A program made the position numbers and the translations under genes. Positions 16,397 through 26,152 of a stretch of DNA of 64,000 nt are shown here, in pieces. Under the pieces are notes generated by a model that searched no databases, was not told the origin of the DNA, and saw only the letters and a program-made list of their open reading frames with translations. This DNA comes from Terriglobus roseus (GTDB taxonomy: Bacteria > Acidobacteriota > Terriglobia > Terriglobales > Acidobacteriaceae). How positions within the stretch are numbered: the stretch's first letter is position 1; every line of letters starts with the position of its first letter. The DNA is taken from NCBI RefSeq assembly GCF_900105625.1, contig NZ_FNSD01000001.1, positions 2,356,001 to 2,420,000 on the forward strand. The letters run 5' to 3'.

Positions 16397-16645
16397 TCAT
16401 TTCAAAATCAGGCCAAAGAATTTCCCAAAAACATCTGACAGTCGTGTCGGCAACAGGAAATTCAATTTGCCAAAGTTTCGCAGTCTGCTGAGCTGTCGTC
16501 AATTGACAGGCGCAGCGGATTACGTAATGCTTCCCTGAAACCAGTAAAAAAGCTTCTCCCCATGTGTCGATCTCGGTCGGTCCAGGCAGGATTAGCAGCT
16601 CGTAGCGCAGATATCCAGGTTTTGCGCATTTTCAGGAGGCAGTAG
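16397..16645 (+). promoter_or_regulatory. Leader/promoter region of TonB-dependent receptor 1
   Basis: The region is about 250 bp without a gene. It contains a perfect TTGACA (16503-16508), but the best -10 nearby is poor, so no promoter is claimed. CAATTGACAG sits in a small palindromic context. An SD (AGGAGG) lies 6 bp before the receptor ATG. Confidence 0.35.
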
Positions 16646-19600
16646 ATGAAAAAGTTCTTGCTAGCCGCACCGCTGGCGATCGTCAGCGTGTCGGCCTACG
16701 GACAGGCCGTGTCCGTAAACGGTGGAGCGATCCAGGGCACCATTACCGATCCGTCCGGCGCCGCAGTTCCCAACGCGACCATCAACATCGTGAGCGCGGA
16801 CCAGGGATCTACCAAGACCATCACCACCGACAAGAGTGGCTTCTACTCTGTCGGTCCCCTCAACCCCGGCACCTACACTATCAAGATCAGCGCCGCAGGC
16901 TTCCAGAACACGGAGGTTAAGACCCGCATTCTCACTGGCACAGCGACGCCCGGCAGCTTCAAACTCACCGTGGGCCAGTCGTCTGAGACCATCGAGGTCA
17001 CCGCCGGCGACATCCAGGTCAATACGGACCAGGCCGGTGTCAGCGACGTCATCACTCGGGAGCAGATCGCAAGCCTCCCTGTGAACGGGCGTAACTTCCT
17101 CGACCTCGCGCAGATCGAGCCGGGCGTTCAGCTCACCAACGGAAATACCTTCGATCCCACCAAGTCGGGCTATACGGGCATCTCGGTCAACGGCACCTCG
17201 GGCCGTACCACGCGCATCCTGCTTGATGGCCAGGACATCACCGACGAGTTTGTCGGGACTACCATCTTCAACGTCTCGCAAGGCGCCATCAACGAGTTCC
17301 AGCTAAGCCGCTCCACGCAGGACGCAGCCGGTGAAGTCACCTCGCAGGGTTCTGTTCAGGTCTCCACGCGTTCCGGCACCAACAGCATCCATGGCGAAGC
17401 GTTCTATATCTTCCAGGATCAGCGCGCACTGGATGCGAACCCGAACTCGACCGCTAATGCGGCCGGTGCTCACGTAGCTCCGTACTTTCAGCGGAACCAG
17501 TACGGCGGCAGCGTAGGCTTTCCAATCATCAAGGACAAGCTTTTTGCCTTCGGTAACGCCGAGCGCATCGTGCAGAACAGTGCTTCGCCTTCGAATCTGG
17601 GTACCGTTTTCAACACGGCAGGCAACAACCCGGTCGGGCAGACGCAGACTCTCGCCTCTCTTTACCCCACAGTAGGGACACCCTACAGGCAGACATACTC
17701 CACAGCGCGTCTCGACTATCAGGGACCGTTCGGTGGACATTATTTCGCTCGCGGTAACTATAACGTCGATTCCACGCTGACAGCCGGTGGCACCACCCGT
17801 TTCGCGGCCTATCCGAATCGTGACAATACCTTCGGGGGCGCATTCGGCGCAGACTTCTCAAAAGGGCGGATGACTCACTCGTTCCGCGGGTCATACGAGA
17901 AATTTCACAACCTGATCGTGGACGGCAGCGCAACGTCTGGGTACGATCCACTCGTAACAGCCAACGGCCCCGTCGCAGTCAGCTATTCGGGGCAGATCTA
18001 CTTTGGACCGAACGCTAACGCACCGCAGGCGACCTACCAGTCAGATAAGCAGCTCCGCTATGACGGCGGCTATACGGTCGGTAAGCACAACATCCGCTTC
18101 GGCGGTGCACTCAACCGTATCCAGTCTGGTGCATATGCCGCGTTCTATGGCATTGGTCCTCGTCTGAATCCGACTGCAAGTAACCTGCTTGCCGGCACTG
18201 TAACCGCAACCAATCCACTTGGCCTTGGTTGCAGTGGCGTCCCCGGTGCAGCAGCCTGCCCGGGCGACCCCATTAATGGCTACAACACCAGCTCTGCAAC
18301 AATCGGCAATGGTCAGGGATACAGCAACAGTTCTCCCGCATTCGGACTTCCTGGTGGCGGCGTCGGCTCTTGGCGCTTCTCGTTTTATGCCGCTGATGCA
18401 TGGAAGGTCACGCCCAGCCTGACGCTTACAGCGGGTCTGCGCTACAGTGCGGATACAAATCGCCAGAACAACTCCGTCAAGCTGCCTACCTGTGCTGACC
18501 TGAGCAGCACGGTCAGCTATGTTTGCGGAAGCGCATCCGGTTCCACGAATGCATTCAGCCTATTTAATTCTGCCTATACCGGTAGCTATGTAAATCAGCC
18601 ATACGGGAACCTCGGACCGCAGGCCGGCATCGTTTATGCCCCTGGCAACCATAAAACAGTACTGCGAGCTGGTTTCGGTCTCTTCTACGAGAGCGTTGTA
18701 TTCAACAACTCCTCCAATGCTGAGGGCGCGCTCCTGAAGGTTTCCCCGTCTTACTACTCCCGGAACCCCTGCACGTCGCTCACCGGCATCAACTTTCCGG
18801 ATGGTAGCGTCGTCTCCACAACCCCTGACGGCACTTCCTTCACCACAAACTGCCTTGGCAGAACAATCGCACAGTCCGCGCCGCAGTTTGCCGCGCTCGA
18901 GAAGTCTCTGCAGGCAAATGCGCGGGCGAACTCGGCCACGGTCAACGGCAGTTACTTCGGCAATACTCTGAGCGCAAGCGGACTGTACGCTCCCGTCTAC
19001 CGCCAGCCACTCTCCGAGCAGTGGAACTTTGGTCTGCAGCGGGAGCTGTTCAAGGGCGGAGTTCTTAGCGCCGACTACATTCACAACATGACTTGGCGAA
19101 TCGGTCAGACCATCGACCTCAATCACCAAGGTGCCGCCCGCAACTTCAACGCCGCATATGCACTCGCAGCGATTAACCGCTTGTCAGCGACAGATGGCTG
19201 CGGAACAGCAACAACTGCTACGTCACAGGCCGTCGTCCAGTGCGAAATCGGAAAGGGCCGCTCGATCGCGAGTTTCGCGAGCGTAGGACTGGACTCGTCT
19301 TCGGTATACGACGCCAACAACAACTGGAAGTACGCCAAAGGTGACCCGGCAGCCGCGACCGCGACGGCCGCGGCAAAAGCAAATACTCCGGCCGCGTTTC
19401 CTGGCAGCAACCCCGACTTGGGCAGCGGTTCCTTCATTCGCCCCACTGGGCGGTCTGGCTATGACGCTCTGCAGGTTGTCTATCGCCAGTCCACTTCGCA
19501 TCCCGTTCCGGGAATCGAGCACGGCAACTTCCAGATCTCTTACAACCTATCCCGCATCGTCTCCAACCTGACGTCATCGGACCAATTCTTCACCTCCGGT

Positions 19601-20365
19601 GCCTATGACGCCGATAATCCGAACCAGTACATCGGGCGCAACGGCCTCGACCGGAAGCACCAGCTTTCTTTCGGCGGCTCCATCAATCCGAAGTATGGTC
19701 CAGAAATCGGCGTCATCGGCCACTTCTTCTCCGCACTTCCGTCGACGCTGTACCTTGACTCGAATCTGGCATCCGGCAATATCTTCACGACTGATATCAC
19801 CGGCGACGGAACCACGGGCGATGTCGCTCCCGGTACGCTGCCGGGTGATTACATGCACCGGATCAAGTCAGACACCCTTGGTCAGTACATCACTACCTTC
19901 AACGGCAGCTACGCCGGCAAGCCGACACCCGCAGGACAGGCTGTCATCAACTCTAATCTCATGAGCCTCTCGCAGCTCACGGCGCTGAAAGGCGTTATTC
20001 AGCCGGTCGCTCAGTTACCCACGACCCGCGCTGTAAACAACCCAATGTTCCGTTCTCTCGACGTGAACTTCTCGTACCCGATCCGCTTCAACAAGGTCCA
20101 CGAGGGGTTCAGCCTTACGCCGAAGATTGCGTTCTACAACGTGGCGAACTTCAGCAATTTCGCCAGCACCGTCACGAATCCGGGTACCCTGCAGAACACC
20201 ACCACCGCAGGCGGTGCGTTCAACAGCGGAACGGGTGGAGCTGGATTTATAACCGGCCCCAACAATTTCGCAACTTACTCAGCAAGCCGGACCTACCGCG
20301 GCGTCGGCACCTTCTCGCAGGGTGCGCCCCGCCAGACGGAATTCCAGCTGACGGCCACCTTCTAA
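16646..20365 (+). CDS. Oar-like TonB-dependent receptor with N-terminal carboxypeptidase-like domain
   Basis: The 1239-residue outer-membrane protein has a signal peptide (MKKFLLAAPLAIVSVSAYGQ), a carboxypeptidase-regulatory-like domain (about 26-110; IQGTITDPSGAAVPNATINI, GFYSVGPLNPGTYTIKI), a plug domain (about 120-260; LPVNGRNFLDLAQIEPGVQL, RILLDGQDITDEF) and a long 22-strand-type barrel ending in an aromatic (LTATF). It imports or anchors unknown macromolecules with TonB energy. Family length (over 1000 residues) is typical of Acidobacteriota. The start has an SD (AGGAGG). Its natural energiser, TonB, appears frameshifted at 29984-30705 in this window. Confidence 0.92.
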   Translation: MKKFLLAAPLAIVSVSAYGQAVSVNGGAIQGTITDPSGAAVPNATINIVSADQGSTKTITTDKSGFYSVGPLNPGTYTIKISAAGFQNTEVKTRILTGTATPGSFKLTVGQSSETIEVTAGDIQVNTDQAGVSDVITREQIASLPVNGRNFLDLAQIEPGVQLTNGNTFDPTKSGYTGISVNGTSGRTTRILLDGQDITDEFVGTTIFNVSQGAINEFQLSRSTQDAAGEVTSQGSVQVSTRSGTNSIHGEAFYIFQDQRALDANPNSTANAAGAHVAPYFQRNQYGGSVGFPIIKDKLFAFGNAERIVQNSASPSNLGTVFNTAGNNPVGQTQTLASLYPTVGTPYRQTYSTARLDYQGPFGGHYFARGNYNVDSTLTAGGTTRFAAYPNRDNTFGGAFGADFSKGRMTHSFRGSYEKFHNLIVDGSATSGYDPLVTANGPVAVSYSGQIYFGPNANAPQATYQSDKQLRYDGGYTVGKHNIRFGGALNRIQSGAYAAFYGIGPRLNPTASNLLAGTVTATNPLGLGCSGVPGAAACPGDPINGYNTSSATIGNGQGYSNSSPAFGLPGGGVGSWRFSFYAADAWKVTPSLTLTAGLRYSADTNRQNNSVKLPTCADLSSTVSYVCGSASGSTNAFSLFNSAYTGSYVNQPYGNLGPQAGIVYAPGNHKTVLRAGFGLFYESVVFNNSSNAEGALLKVSPSYYSRNPCTSLTGINFPDGSVVSTTPDGTSFTTNCLGRTIAQSAPQFAALEKSLQANARANSATVNGSYFGNTLSASGLYAPVYRQPLSEQWNFGLQRELFKGGVLSADYIHNMTWRIGQTIDLNHQGAARNFNAAYALAAINRLSATDGCGTATTATSQAVVQCEIGKGRSIASFASVGLDSSSVYDANNNWKYAKGDPAAATATAAAKANTPAAFPGSNPDLGSGSFIRPTGRSGYDALQVVYRQSTSHPVPGIEHGNFQISYNLSRIVSNLTSSDQFFTSGAYDADNPNQYIGRNGLDRKHQLSFGGSINPKYGPEIGVIGHFFSALPSTLYLDSNLASGNIFTTDITGDGTTGDVAPGTLPGDYMHRIKSDTLGQYITTFNGSYAGKPTPAGQAVINSNLMSLSQLTALKGVIQPVAQLPTTRAVNNPMFRSLDVNFSYPIRFNKVHEGFSLTPKIAFYNVANFSNFASTVTNPGTLQNTTTAGGAFNSGTGGAGFITGPNNFATYSASRTYRGVGTFSQGAPRQTEFQLTATF

Positions 20366-20387
20366 CTATCACTGCAACCAACATCGA

Positions 20388-20417
20388 AAAGGGACCGCCT
20401 CGGCGGTCCCTTTCGCT
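20388..20417 (+). terminator. Rho-independent terminator
   Basis: The stem AAAGGGACCGCC / GGCGGTCCCTTT has a 2-nt minimal loop and sits between the convergent receptor and oxidoreductase genes. It is probably bidirectional. Confidence 0.85.
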
Positions 20418-20432
20418 TTGTTATGGATCCGG

Positions 20433-21716
20433 CTAACTCTCCATGGCGGGCAGGCCTGGACCACGCGTTGGCCCGGTTGGTGGCGTAACCTTCACACTCC
20501 GTGCGGTCGCTGCCGACTTATAGATCGCTTCCACCAGACGCATATCCTGCAGACCTTCCTCGCCGCCCGTATGTGGTTGCTGGTTGTTCGTCACGCAGGA
20601 TGCCATGTGATCCATCTCGAGCGCGAACTGGTCTTTGTCCTCGATCGACGGCGTCATCTCCGTGTCCTTGCCGTCCATCAGTTTCACGAACCGCAACTTC
20701 GATCCGTGATAACCGAAGGCGGGATCCATCTCGGCAAAACCGTCGCTGCCTTCAAGCCGCAGGAAGGCTGAGCGATGAGTGTCATAGGCCGTCGTGAACG
20801 TCGCCGTTACGCCGTTGGGAAAGCGGGCAATGACCTCACACCGGGCTTCCACCTCGCGAAAGCGCGGGTCATCCTTCGGCTGCACGACCGTCGCGAAGAC
20901 TTCCTCCGGCTCGATCCCCGTGAGGAAGCGTGCAGCGTTCAGGCAGTAGATCCCCACATCCGGCATCGCTCCACCACCCGCCAGCTTCTTATTGAGACGC
21001 CACTGCGTCGGATCGCCCTGGTCCTGAGAGTTCGATGCCACAATGGAACGTAACGTCCCGATCCTCCCATCGCGAACGGCCTTTTCAAGCGTGCGATTCA
21101 TCGGCTCATACTGCTGCCGATACGCGATCATCAGCTTCACATTCGCAGCCTTGCAGGCGGCGATCATCTCCTCGCACTCGGCGGCGCTGTTCGCCATGGG
21201 CTTCTCGCACAGGATGTGTTTGCCCATCTTTGCGGCGCGCATGACGAACTCGCGGTGCATGCCATTTGGCAGAACGATGTAGATCACATCGACGCCGGGC
21301 ATCTCCTTCAGCTTCTCGAAGCCGGCGTAGTCGGTGATGCTCGTCTCTGCAATGCCATACTGCGCGGCAATCTTCAGCGCTTTCCCGCGGTCGCCGCTGA
21401 CCAGTGCCACGGGCTTGCACGAGTCGCTCTTCGCGAAGGCCGGCAGAATTTGGTTCAGCGACAGCCGGCCCAGGCCAACGATGGCGAAACCAACGCGCCG
21501 GTTCGTTGGGAGAAATGGTCCGGGCGCTTTCTCCGCTGCTTCCGTGCTGGCGTGGATCTGCGATAGCTGCACTTCGTTTCCCGCGTTCGGTTTCTGCTGC
21601 GCTGCGGCAGCTCCCAAGGCAGTCACAGCGGCCACGGCGCCGCCAGCGGTCCTCAGGAAGCTACGTCGCGATGTGCCGGTCGTTTCGTTCGCTGCGATGT
21701 TTACGATCTCACTCAT
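20433..21716 (-). CDS. Tat-exported Gfo/Idh/MocA-family oxidoreductase
   Basis: The 427-residue protein has a Tat signal (TSRRSFLRTAGGAVAAVTALG), a Rossmann domain (VGFAIVGLGRLSLNQ, about 75-90), the family signature EKPMA (about 180) and a C-terminal alpha/beta dimerisation domain. The YRQQYEP stretch recalls glucose-fructose oxidoreductase-type enzymes. It would bind NAD(P) before export, as Tat substrates do, and act on a sugar in the periplasm. The start MSEIVNIAAN is preferred over an upstream ATG 10 codons earlier because it places the twin-arginine motif normally. No sugar-specific neighbours help to name the substrate. Confidence 0.88.
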   Translation of the reverse strand: MSEIVNIAANETTGTSRRSFLRTAGGAVAAVTALGAAAAQQKPNAGNEVQLSQIHASTEAAEKAPGPFLPTNRRVGFAIVGLGRLSLNQILPAFAKSDSCKPVALVSGDRGKALKIAAQYGIAETSITDYAGFEKLKEMPGVDVIYIVLPNGMHREFVMRAAKMGKHILCEKPMANSAAECEEMIAACKAANVKLMIAYRQQYEPMNRTLEKAVRDGRIGTLRSIVASNSQDQGDPTQWRLNKKLAGGGAMPDVGIYCLNAARFLTGIEPEEVFATVVQPKDDPRFREVEARCEVIARFPNGVTATFTTAYDTHRSAFLRLEGSDGFAEMDPAFGYHGSKLRFVKLMDGKDTEMTPSIEDKDQFALEMDHMASCVTNNQQPHTGGEEGLQDMRLVEAIYKSAATARSVKVTPPTGPTRGPGLPAMES

Positions 21717-21800
21717 GCAACGTGGGATGCGGCGCCTCCCAGACACGAAAACCGCACTCCCATGCCAGAGCGTGCCAGTGCGCGGTATGCTTTGTGGGCC

Positions 21801-22862
21801 ATGAAACTCAGCCGCATCGCGTTCACTCTATCGACTGCAATCCTCGCCACCGCCACCGCGCTCGCGCAGGGAAAAGGCTCTCTGCGTATTGCAGCCATCG
21901 ACGTGGAGGGTGGGCAGGCAACACTGTTCGTCGCGCCCGGTGGTCAGTCACTGCTGGTAGACACCGGCTGGCCCGCTCACGATGGTCGCGACGCCGACCG
22001 CATCGTTGCTGCAGCCAAACAGATGGGGCTAAGCCGCATCGACACCGTGCTCCTGACGCACTACCACTCCGACCACGCAGGCGGCGTCCCGCAACTGGTT
22101 GCACGAATCCCCGTCGTCACCTTCCTGGACCACGGCGAACGCTTCAGACCCGACCCCAACTCACCTGTGGATTATGACGAATACCTCAAAATCATCGCCA
22201 CCGGGAAGTACAAACGAGTCATCGTCAAGGCGGGTGATAGGCTGCCCATCCTAGGCTTCGACGCCATCGCTCTCAGCGCCGCGGGCAAGGTGATGAACAC
22301 CTCCCTGCCCGGCGCGGGCAAGCCCAATGCCCTCTGCGCCAAGGCGCCCACACCCACTGAGGACATGCAGGAGAATGGCCAGTCCCTCGGCATCCTTCTC
22401 CGCTTCGCCGGTCTGAAGATCGTGGATGCGGGTGACCTCACCTCCGACCGCGAGCGCCTGCTCGTCTGCCCCGCGAACAAGATCGGCCGCGTGGACCTGA
22501 TGATCGTCTCGCACCACGGCTCGGACTGGAGCAGCAGCAAGGTTTTCGTGCATTCGCTGCAGCCGCGCTTGGCCGTGATGGACAACGGCGACCACAAGGG
22601 CGGCAGCACCTCCGTCATCGACACCCTCAAGTCTTCGCCCGGCCTGGAGGCGCTCTACCAGCTGCACCTCGCACCGCCCGCAGGCACGAAGAACCCGGGA
22701 GGCACGCCGCAGGAAGGCCCTGAGCACAACGCTTCCGACGAGTTCCTCGCCAACACAGCAGGCACCGACGGCAAGCGCATTGATGTCACGGTCAACGTCG
22801 ATGGTTCCACGGACATCCGCAATGAACGCACCGGTGCCACGAAGCATTTCGCGAAGCGCTAA
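21801..22862 (+). CDS. Secreted MBL-fold hydrolase, ComEC C-domain-like
   Basis: The 353-residue protein has a signal peptide (SRIAFTLSTAILATATALAQ) and a metallo-beta-lactamase domain resembling the C-terminal domain of ComEC: HYHSDHAGG (metal ligands) at about residue 90, DAGD (about 215) and VSHHGSDWSSS (about 240). It lacks the membrane domains of ComEC, so is probably a periplasmic hydrolase, perhaps a nuclease. The start MKLSR is chosen because it opens a proper signal peptide; an upstream ATG gives a hydrophilic extension. The RBS is weak (GTGGG). Confidence 0.82.
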   Translation: MKLSRIAFTLSTAILATATALAQGKGSLRIAAIDVEGGQATLFVAPGGQSLLVDTGWPAHDGRDADRIVAAAKQMGLSRIDTVLLTHYHSDHAGGVPQLVARIPVVTFLDHGERFRPDPNSPVDYDEYLKIIATGKYKRVIVKAGDRLPILGFDAIALSAAGKVMNTSLPGAGKPNALCAKAPTPTEDMQENGQSLGILLRFAGLKIVDAGDLTSDRERLLVCPANKIGRVDLMIVSHHGSDWSSSKVFVHSLQPRLAVMDNGDHKGGSTSVIDTLKSSPGLEALYQLHLAPPAGTKNPGGTPQEGPEHNASDEFLANTAGTDGKRIDVTVNVDGSTDIRNERTGATKHFAKR

Positions 22863-22900
22863 GGACCGGCGCGGACGCGTCGGCGTATCCTCAAGGCAGC

Positions 22901-25741
22901 ATGCCGGGCCACCCTTATCCCCACACTGATCGCGAACTCCTGCGCCGCGTCGAACGCGCGGGCGGTCGCGCCGGCTACAAACAACTTGTCCGCGAGCTGG
23001 GCATGGGCGGCGGCCGCGAACGCCGCATGCTCCTCGAGCAGCTTGCGAAGATGACGGCGCGAGGCGCCCTCGTCAAGATCGACGCCGAGCAATGGGCGCT
23101 GCCGCAGGTTCACACCGAGCGCGTCAAGAACGACACCGGCCGCCGCGCCGTCGCACAGGACCGCCAGCGTCTCGTAAAAGATCGCACCGCAACCCGCAGC
23201 GACCTCATCGCAGGCAAGCTGCAACTGCATCGCGACGGCTTCGGCTTTGTGCGCCCCACGGACGCCACCACGCAGAGCGATGGCGACTACTTCATCCCGC
23301 CCCACGACCTGAACGGCGCCATGCAGGGCGACGTTGTCCTCGTGCTGCCGGCGCCGCCCTCGCGCGATGGCCGCAAGTCGGGCCGCATCGTTCGCGTGAT
23401 GACGCGCCGCAACGCAACCGTCGTCGGCATCTTCCACGCGGCCGGCGCACGTGGTCGCAGCGTCGATCCACGCAGCGAGGACATGCGCCTGCGCGGCAGC
23501 TACGTCGTGCCGCTCGATGAGCGCATGACACAGCCCGTCCTCATCGAAGACGACACGGATCTTCCCTCGGCCGCCATCACGCCGCACCGCACCCTTGGCG
23601 CGGAATCCGCAGCGCTCGAACACCGCTGGGACGGCACGCTGGAAGACCTCAACGGCCTCGCCGTCGACGTCGAAATCACGCACTACCCCACGGAACACTC
23701 GCCCGCGCGCGGACGCATCCTCGAAGTCCTCGGCGACCCCGATGCCTTCGGCGTCGACGTCGAGATCATCATCCGCAAGCACCATCTGCCGCACGTCTTC
23801 CCCGCAGGCGTCCTCGCCGAAGCGGAAGACGCCGCCGAGCGCAACGTCGCAGCGCTGCTCGAAGAAGAACTCAACCTGCGCCGTGACTTCCGCGACGAGC
23901 CGATCGTCACCATCGACGGCGAAACCGCGAAGGACTTCGACGACGCCGTCCTCGTCCGCAAGCACGCGGACAACACCTGGGAGCTGCAGGTCCACATCGC
24001 CGACGTTGCCGAATACGTCCGCGACAACAGCGACCTCGACCTGGAAGCGCGACTGCGCGGCAACAGCGTCTACTTCCCCGACCGCGCCATCCCCATGCTG
24101 CCGCAGGAACTCTCCAACGGCGAATGTTCGCTGCGCCCCGACGAAGACCGCATGGTCCTCTCCTGCATCGCGCGCATCGACGACGAGGGCAACGTCCTCG
24201 GCTACGAGATCTGCGAAGGCCTCATCCGTTCCGCACGTCGCATGACCTACACCAACGTGCAGAAGATTCTCGACGGCGACGAAGAAGTCCGCAAGCTCTA
24301 CGAACCCTTCCTGCCACAGTTCGAACGCATGTTCGAGCTCGCGCAGATCCTTAACGGCAAGCGCGTTCGTCGCGGGTCCATCGACTTCGACCTCCCCGAA
24401 CCCGTCATCGACTTCGACGACCTGGGCGCCATGAAGGGCGTCCGCAAGGCCGAGCGCGCATGGGCCAACCGCATCATTGAAGAGTTCATGCTCTGCGCCA
24501 ACGAGTGCGTCGCACGCTGGATCGAAGCCAGCGGCGTTCCCGGCATGTACCGCATTCACGAGATGCCCGACCCCAAGCGCATCATCGACTTCGAAGATGC
24601 CGCCGCAGCCTTCGGTATCACGCTCGGCGTGGGCGCTCTCCCGGTCAAGTCCATGACCATGAAGGCCGAACGCCGCGATCAGCAACGGCGCGGCCAGCAG
24701 GGTCGCGTGGCACACCGCGCACGCGAGCACGAAGTCTCCACCTCGTCGTCCATCGAAGTCACGCCGCACATGTACCAGCGCCTCGCCGCCAAGATTCACG
24801 GCCGGCCGGAAGAGCGCATCCTCAGCTACCTGATGCTGCGTTCGCTCAAGCAGGCGAAGTACTCCGCGAACAACGAAGGCCACTTCGCCCTCGCCGCACC
24901 TGCCTACACACACTTCACCTCACCCATCCGCCGCTATCCCGACCTCGTCGTCCATCGCATCCTGAAGACGCTCCTCGCCGACGGCGCCGACCCCTTCGGT
25001 GACGCAGAAGAGATCGCCGCGCCACAGGGTTACCTCGGCATCGACGAAGCACCGAAGCGCGACATGCACCACACGGAGCAGCAGTTCGAAGACGTCTATC
25101 CCAAGGACGAGCTCATCGCCATCGCGCAGGAGTGCAGCGAGACCGAGCGCCGCGCCGCCGACGCCGAACGCGAGCTGATCGAGTGGAAGAAGATCAAGTT
25201 CATGACGGACCGTGTCGGCGAAGACTTCGACGCCATGATCCTCTCCGTCACCAAGTACGGCATGTTCGTTGAACTCGCGGACATGTTCGTCGAAGGTCTC
25301 GTCCCCATCTTCACGCTGACCGACGACCACTACACCTATCGCGAAACCACCCGCGAAATCCGCGGCGGCAAGAGCAACAAGACCTATCGCCCCGGCATGA
25401 AGGTGCGCGTGCTGCTCGACCGCATCGACCGCGGCAATCGCCGCCTGCAGTTCGCCATCATCCCCGACCACGCCGCAGGCGAAACCGCACTGCCCGAGGG
25501 CACACGCCCCTTCCCGAAGCGCGCCGGCAGAAGCACCGAACGCCGCGAAAAGACCGTCGCCGAATTGCCCACAAGAACCCGCAAGCCAAGCCCCCGCTCC
25601 GCCAAGCGCAGCAAGGCAAAGGCAGCTCCGCTAAGCTCGTCTTCACCGTTCGCAAAATTCGGCGCAGACGGCTCCTCGGTCCGTAAGAAGAAGAACAAGG
25701 ACCGCATCGCCGCCAGCAAGAAGAAGGGTAAGAAGCGGTAG
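22901..25741 (+). CDS. rnr: Ribonuclease R
   Basis: This 946-residue 3'-5' exoribonuclease degrades structured RNA. It has an N-terminal winged helix (RELLRRVERAGGRAGYKQLV), cold-shock-like OB folds (about 100-260), the RNB catalytic domain (about 320-690) with the signature TIDGETAKDFDDAV (catalytic aspartates), the usual SPIRRYPDLVVHR block (about 675), and a C-terminal S1 domain (about 765-855). A basic tail follows (about 870-946, rich in Lys/Arg/Ser, ending KKGKKR), longer than in most relatives. The RBS is weak. The gene is 38 bp from the MBL gene on the same strand. Confidence 0.95.
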   Translation: MPGHPYPHTDRELLRRVERAGGRAGYKQLVRELGMGGGRERRMLLEQLAKMTARGALVKIDAEQWALPQVHTERVKNDTGRRAVAQDRQRLVKDRTATRSDLIAGKLQLHRDGFGFVRPTDATTQSDGDYFIPPHDLNGAMQGDVVLVLPAPPSRDGRKSGRIVRVMTRRNATVVGIFHAAGARGRSVDPRSEDMRLRGSYVVPLDERMTQPVLIEDDTDLPSAAITPHRTLGAESAALEHRWDGTLEDLNGLAVDVEITHYPTEHSPARGRILEVLGDPDAFGVDVEIIIRKHHLPHVFPAGVLAEAEDAAERNVAALLEEELNLRRDFRDEPIVTIDGETAKDFDDAVLVRKHADNTWELQVHIADVAEYVRDNSDLDLEARLRGNSVYFPDRAIPMLPQELSNGECSLRPDEDRMVLSCIARIDDEGNVLGYEICEGLIRSARRMTYTNVQKILDGDEEVRKLYEPFLPQFERMFELAQILNGKRVRRGSIDFDLPEPVIDFDDLGAMKGVRKAERAWANRIIEEFMLCANECVARWIEASGVPGMYRIHEMPDPKRIIDFEDAAAAFGITLGVGALPVKSMTMKAERRDQQRRGQQGRVAHRAREHEVSTSSSIEVTPHMYQRLAAKIHGRPEERILSYLMLRSLKQAKYSANNEGHFALAAPAYTHFTSPIRRYPDLVVHRILKTLLADGADPFGDAEEIAAPQGYLGIDEAPKRDMHHTEQQFEDVYPKDELIAIAQECSETERRAADAERELIEWKKIKFMTDRVGEDFDAMILSVTKYGMFVELADMFVEGLVPIFTLTDDHYTYRETTREIRGGKSNKTYRPGMKVRVLLDRIDRGNRRLQFAIIPDHAAGETALPEGTRPFPKRAGRSTERREKTVAELPTRTRKPSPRSAKRSKAKAAPLSSSSPFAKFGADGSSVRKKKNKDRIAASKKKGKKR

Positions 25742-25788
25742 CCTTGTCTGCGTTGAACGAACAGCTTGGCTCACACAAGGCCGGGTGC

Positions 25789-25814
25789 CCCATGTCTCGC
25801 CTTTGAGACATGGG
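25789..25814 (+). repeat. Repeated 26-bp palindrome (same as at 2635)
   Basis: A perfect 10-bp stem (CCCATGTCTC / GAGACATGGG) with loop GCCTTT lies 48 bp after the rnr stop. The identical 26 bp is downstream of rnpB. It probably works as a 3'-end hairpin. Confidence 0.9.
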
Positions 25815-25857
25815 AGCGATGCTGGCTCACCTCCCTCGCCATCCCCTCCCGGAAAGC

Positions 25858-26038
25858 TGTCATCCCGCAGCGCAGCAGAGGGATCTGCATGTGTGCCCGC
25901 CCAACGAAGCGATACCAGCGGTCACAACCGAGTGCATGTTCGCGCCATGCGCGAACGGACAAACATCCGGGGCCGCTGCAATGGCATGGGCGCGTCGGTT
26001 GAAATGCAGATCCCTCCGCTGCGCTGCGGGATGACAAA
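25858..26038. repeat. Paired inverted repeat element, subtype B
   Basis: The left arm (25858-25892) reads TGTCATCCCGCAGCG...GGATCTGCATGTG; the right arm (26002-26038) is the inverse, ending GCGGGATGACAA. The spacer contains GTTCGCGCCATGCGCGAAC, a further inverted repeat. A related half-element with a similar spacer is at 29846-29945. A degenerate copy (GCTGCGGGATGGCAAC) trails at about 26072. It occupies the rnr-hrpB gap (411 bp), which has no gene. Confidence 0.85.
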
Positions 26039-26152
26039 CGTTGTGGGACAGGGGATGACGCCCGCAAATCACGCTGCGGGATGGCAACGCTGAACGGGGA
26101 GGATCAGCGTCCCTCCCAACGCTCCGGCACCAACTCATAGAAGATAGAACCG

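Noticed and set aside
16503-16530. TTGACA plus a putative -10 upstream of receptor 1
   Set aside because: The -35 is perfect but the best -10 matches poorly or is at 14 bp spacing, so no promoter is annotated.
22859-24913. 684-codon open frame on the minus strand
   Set aside because: It lies antisense to rnr, whose RNB motifs are unambiguous. Its composition (Val/Asp/Ala repeats) is the expected mirror of the GC-rich rnr codons.
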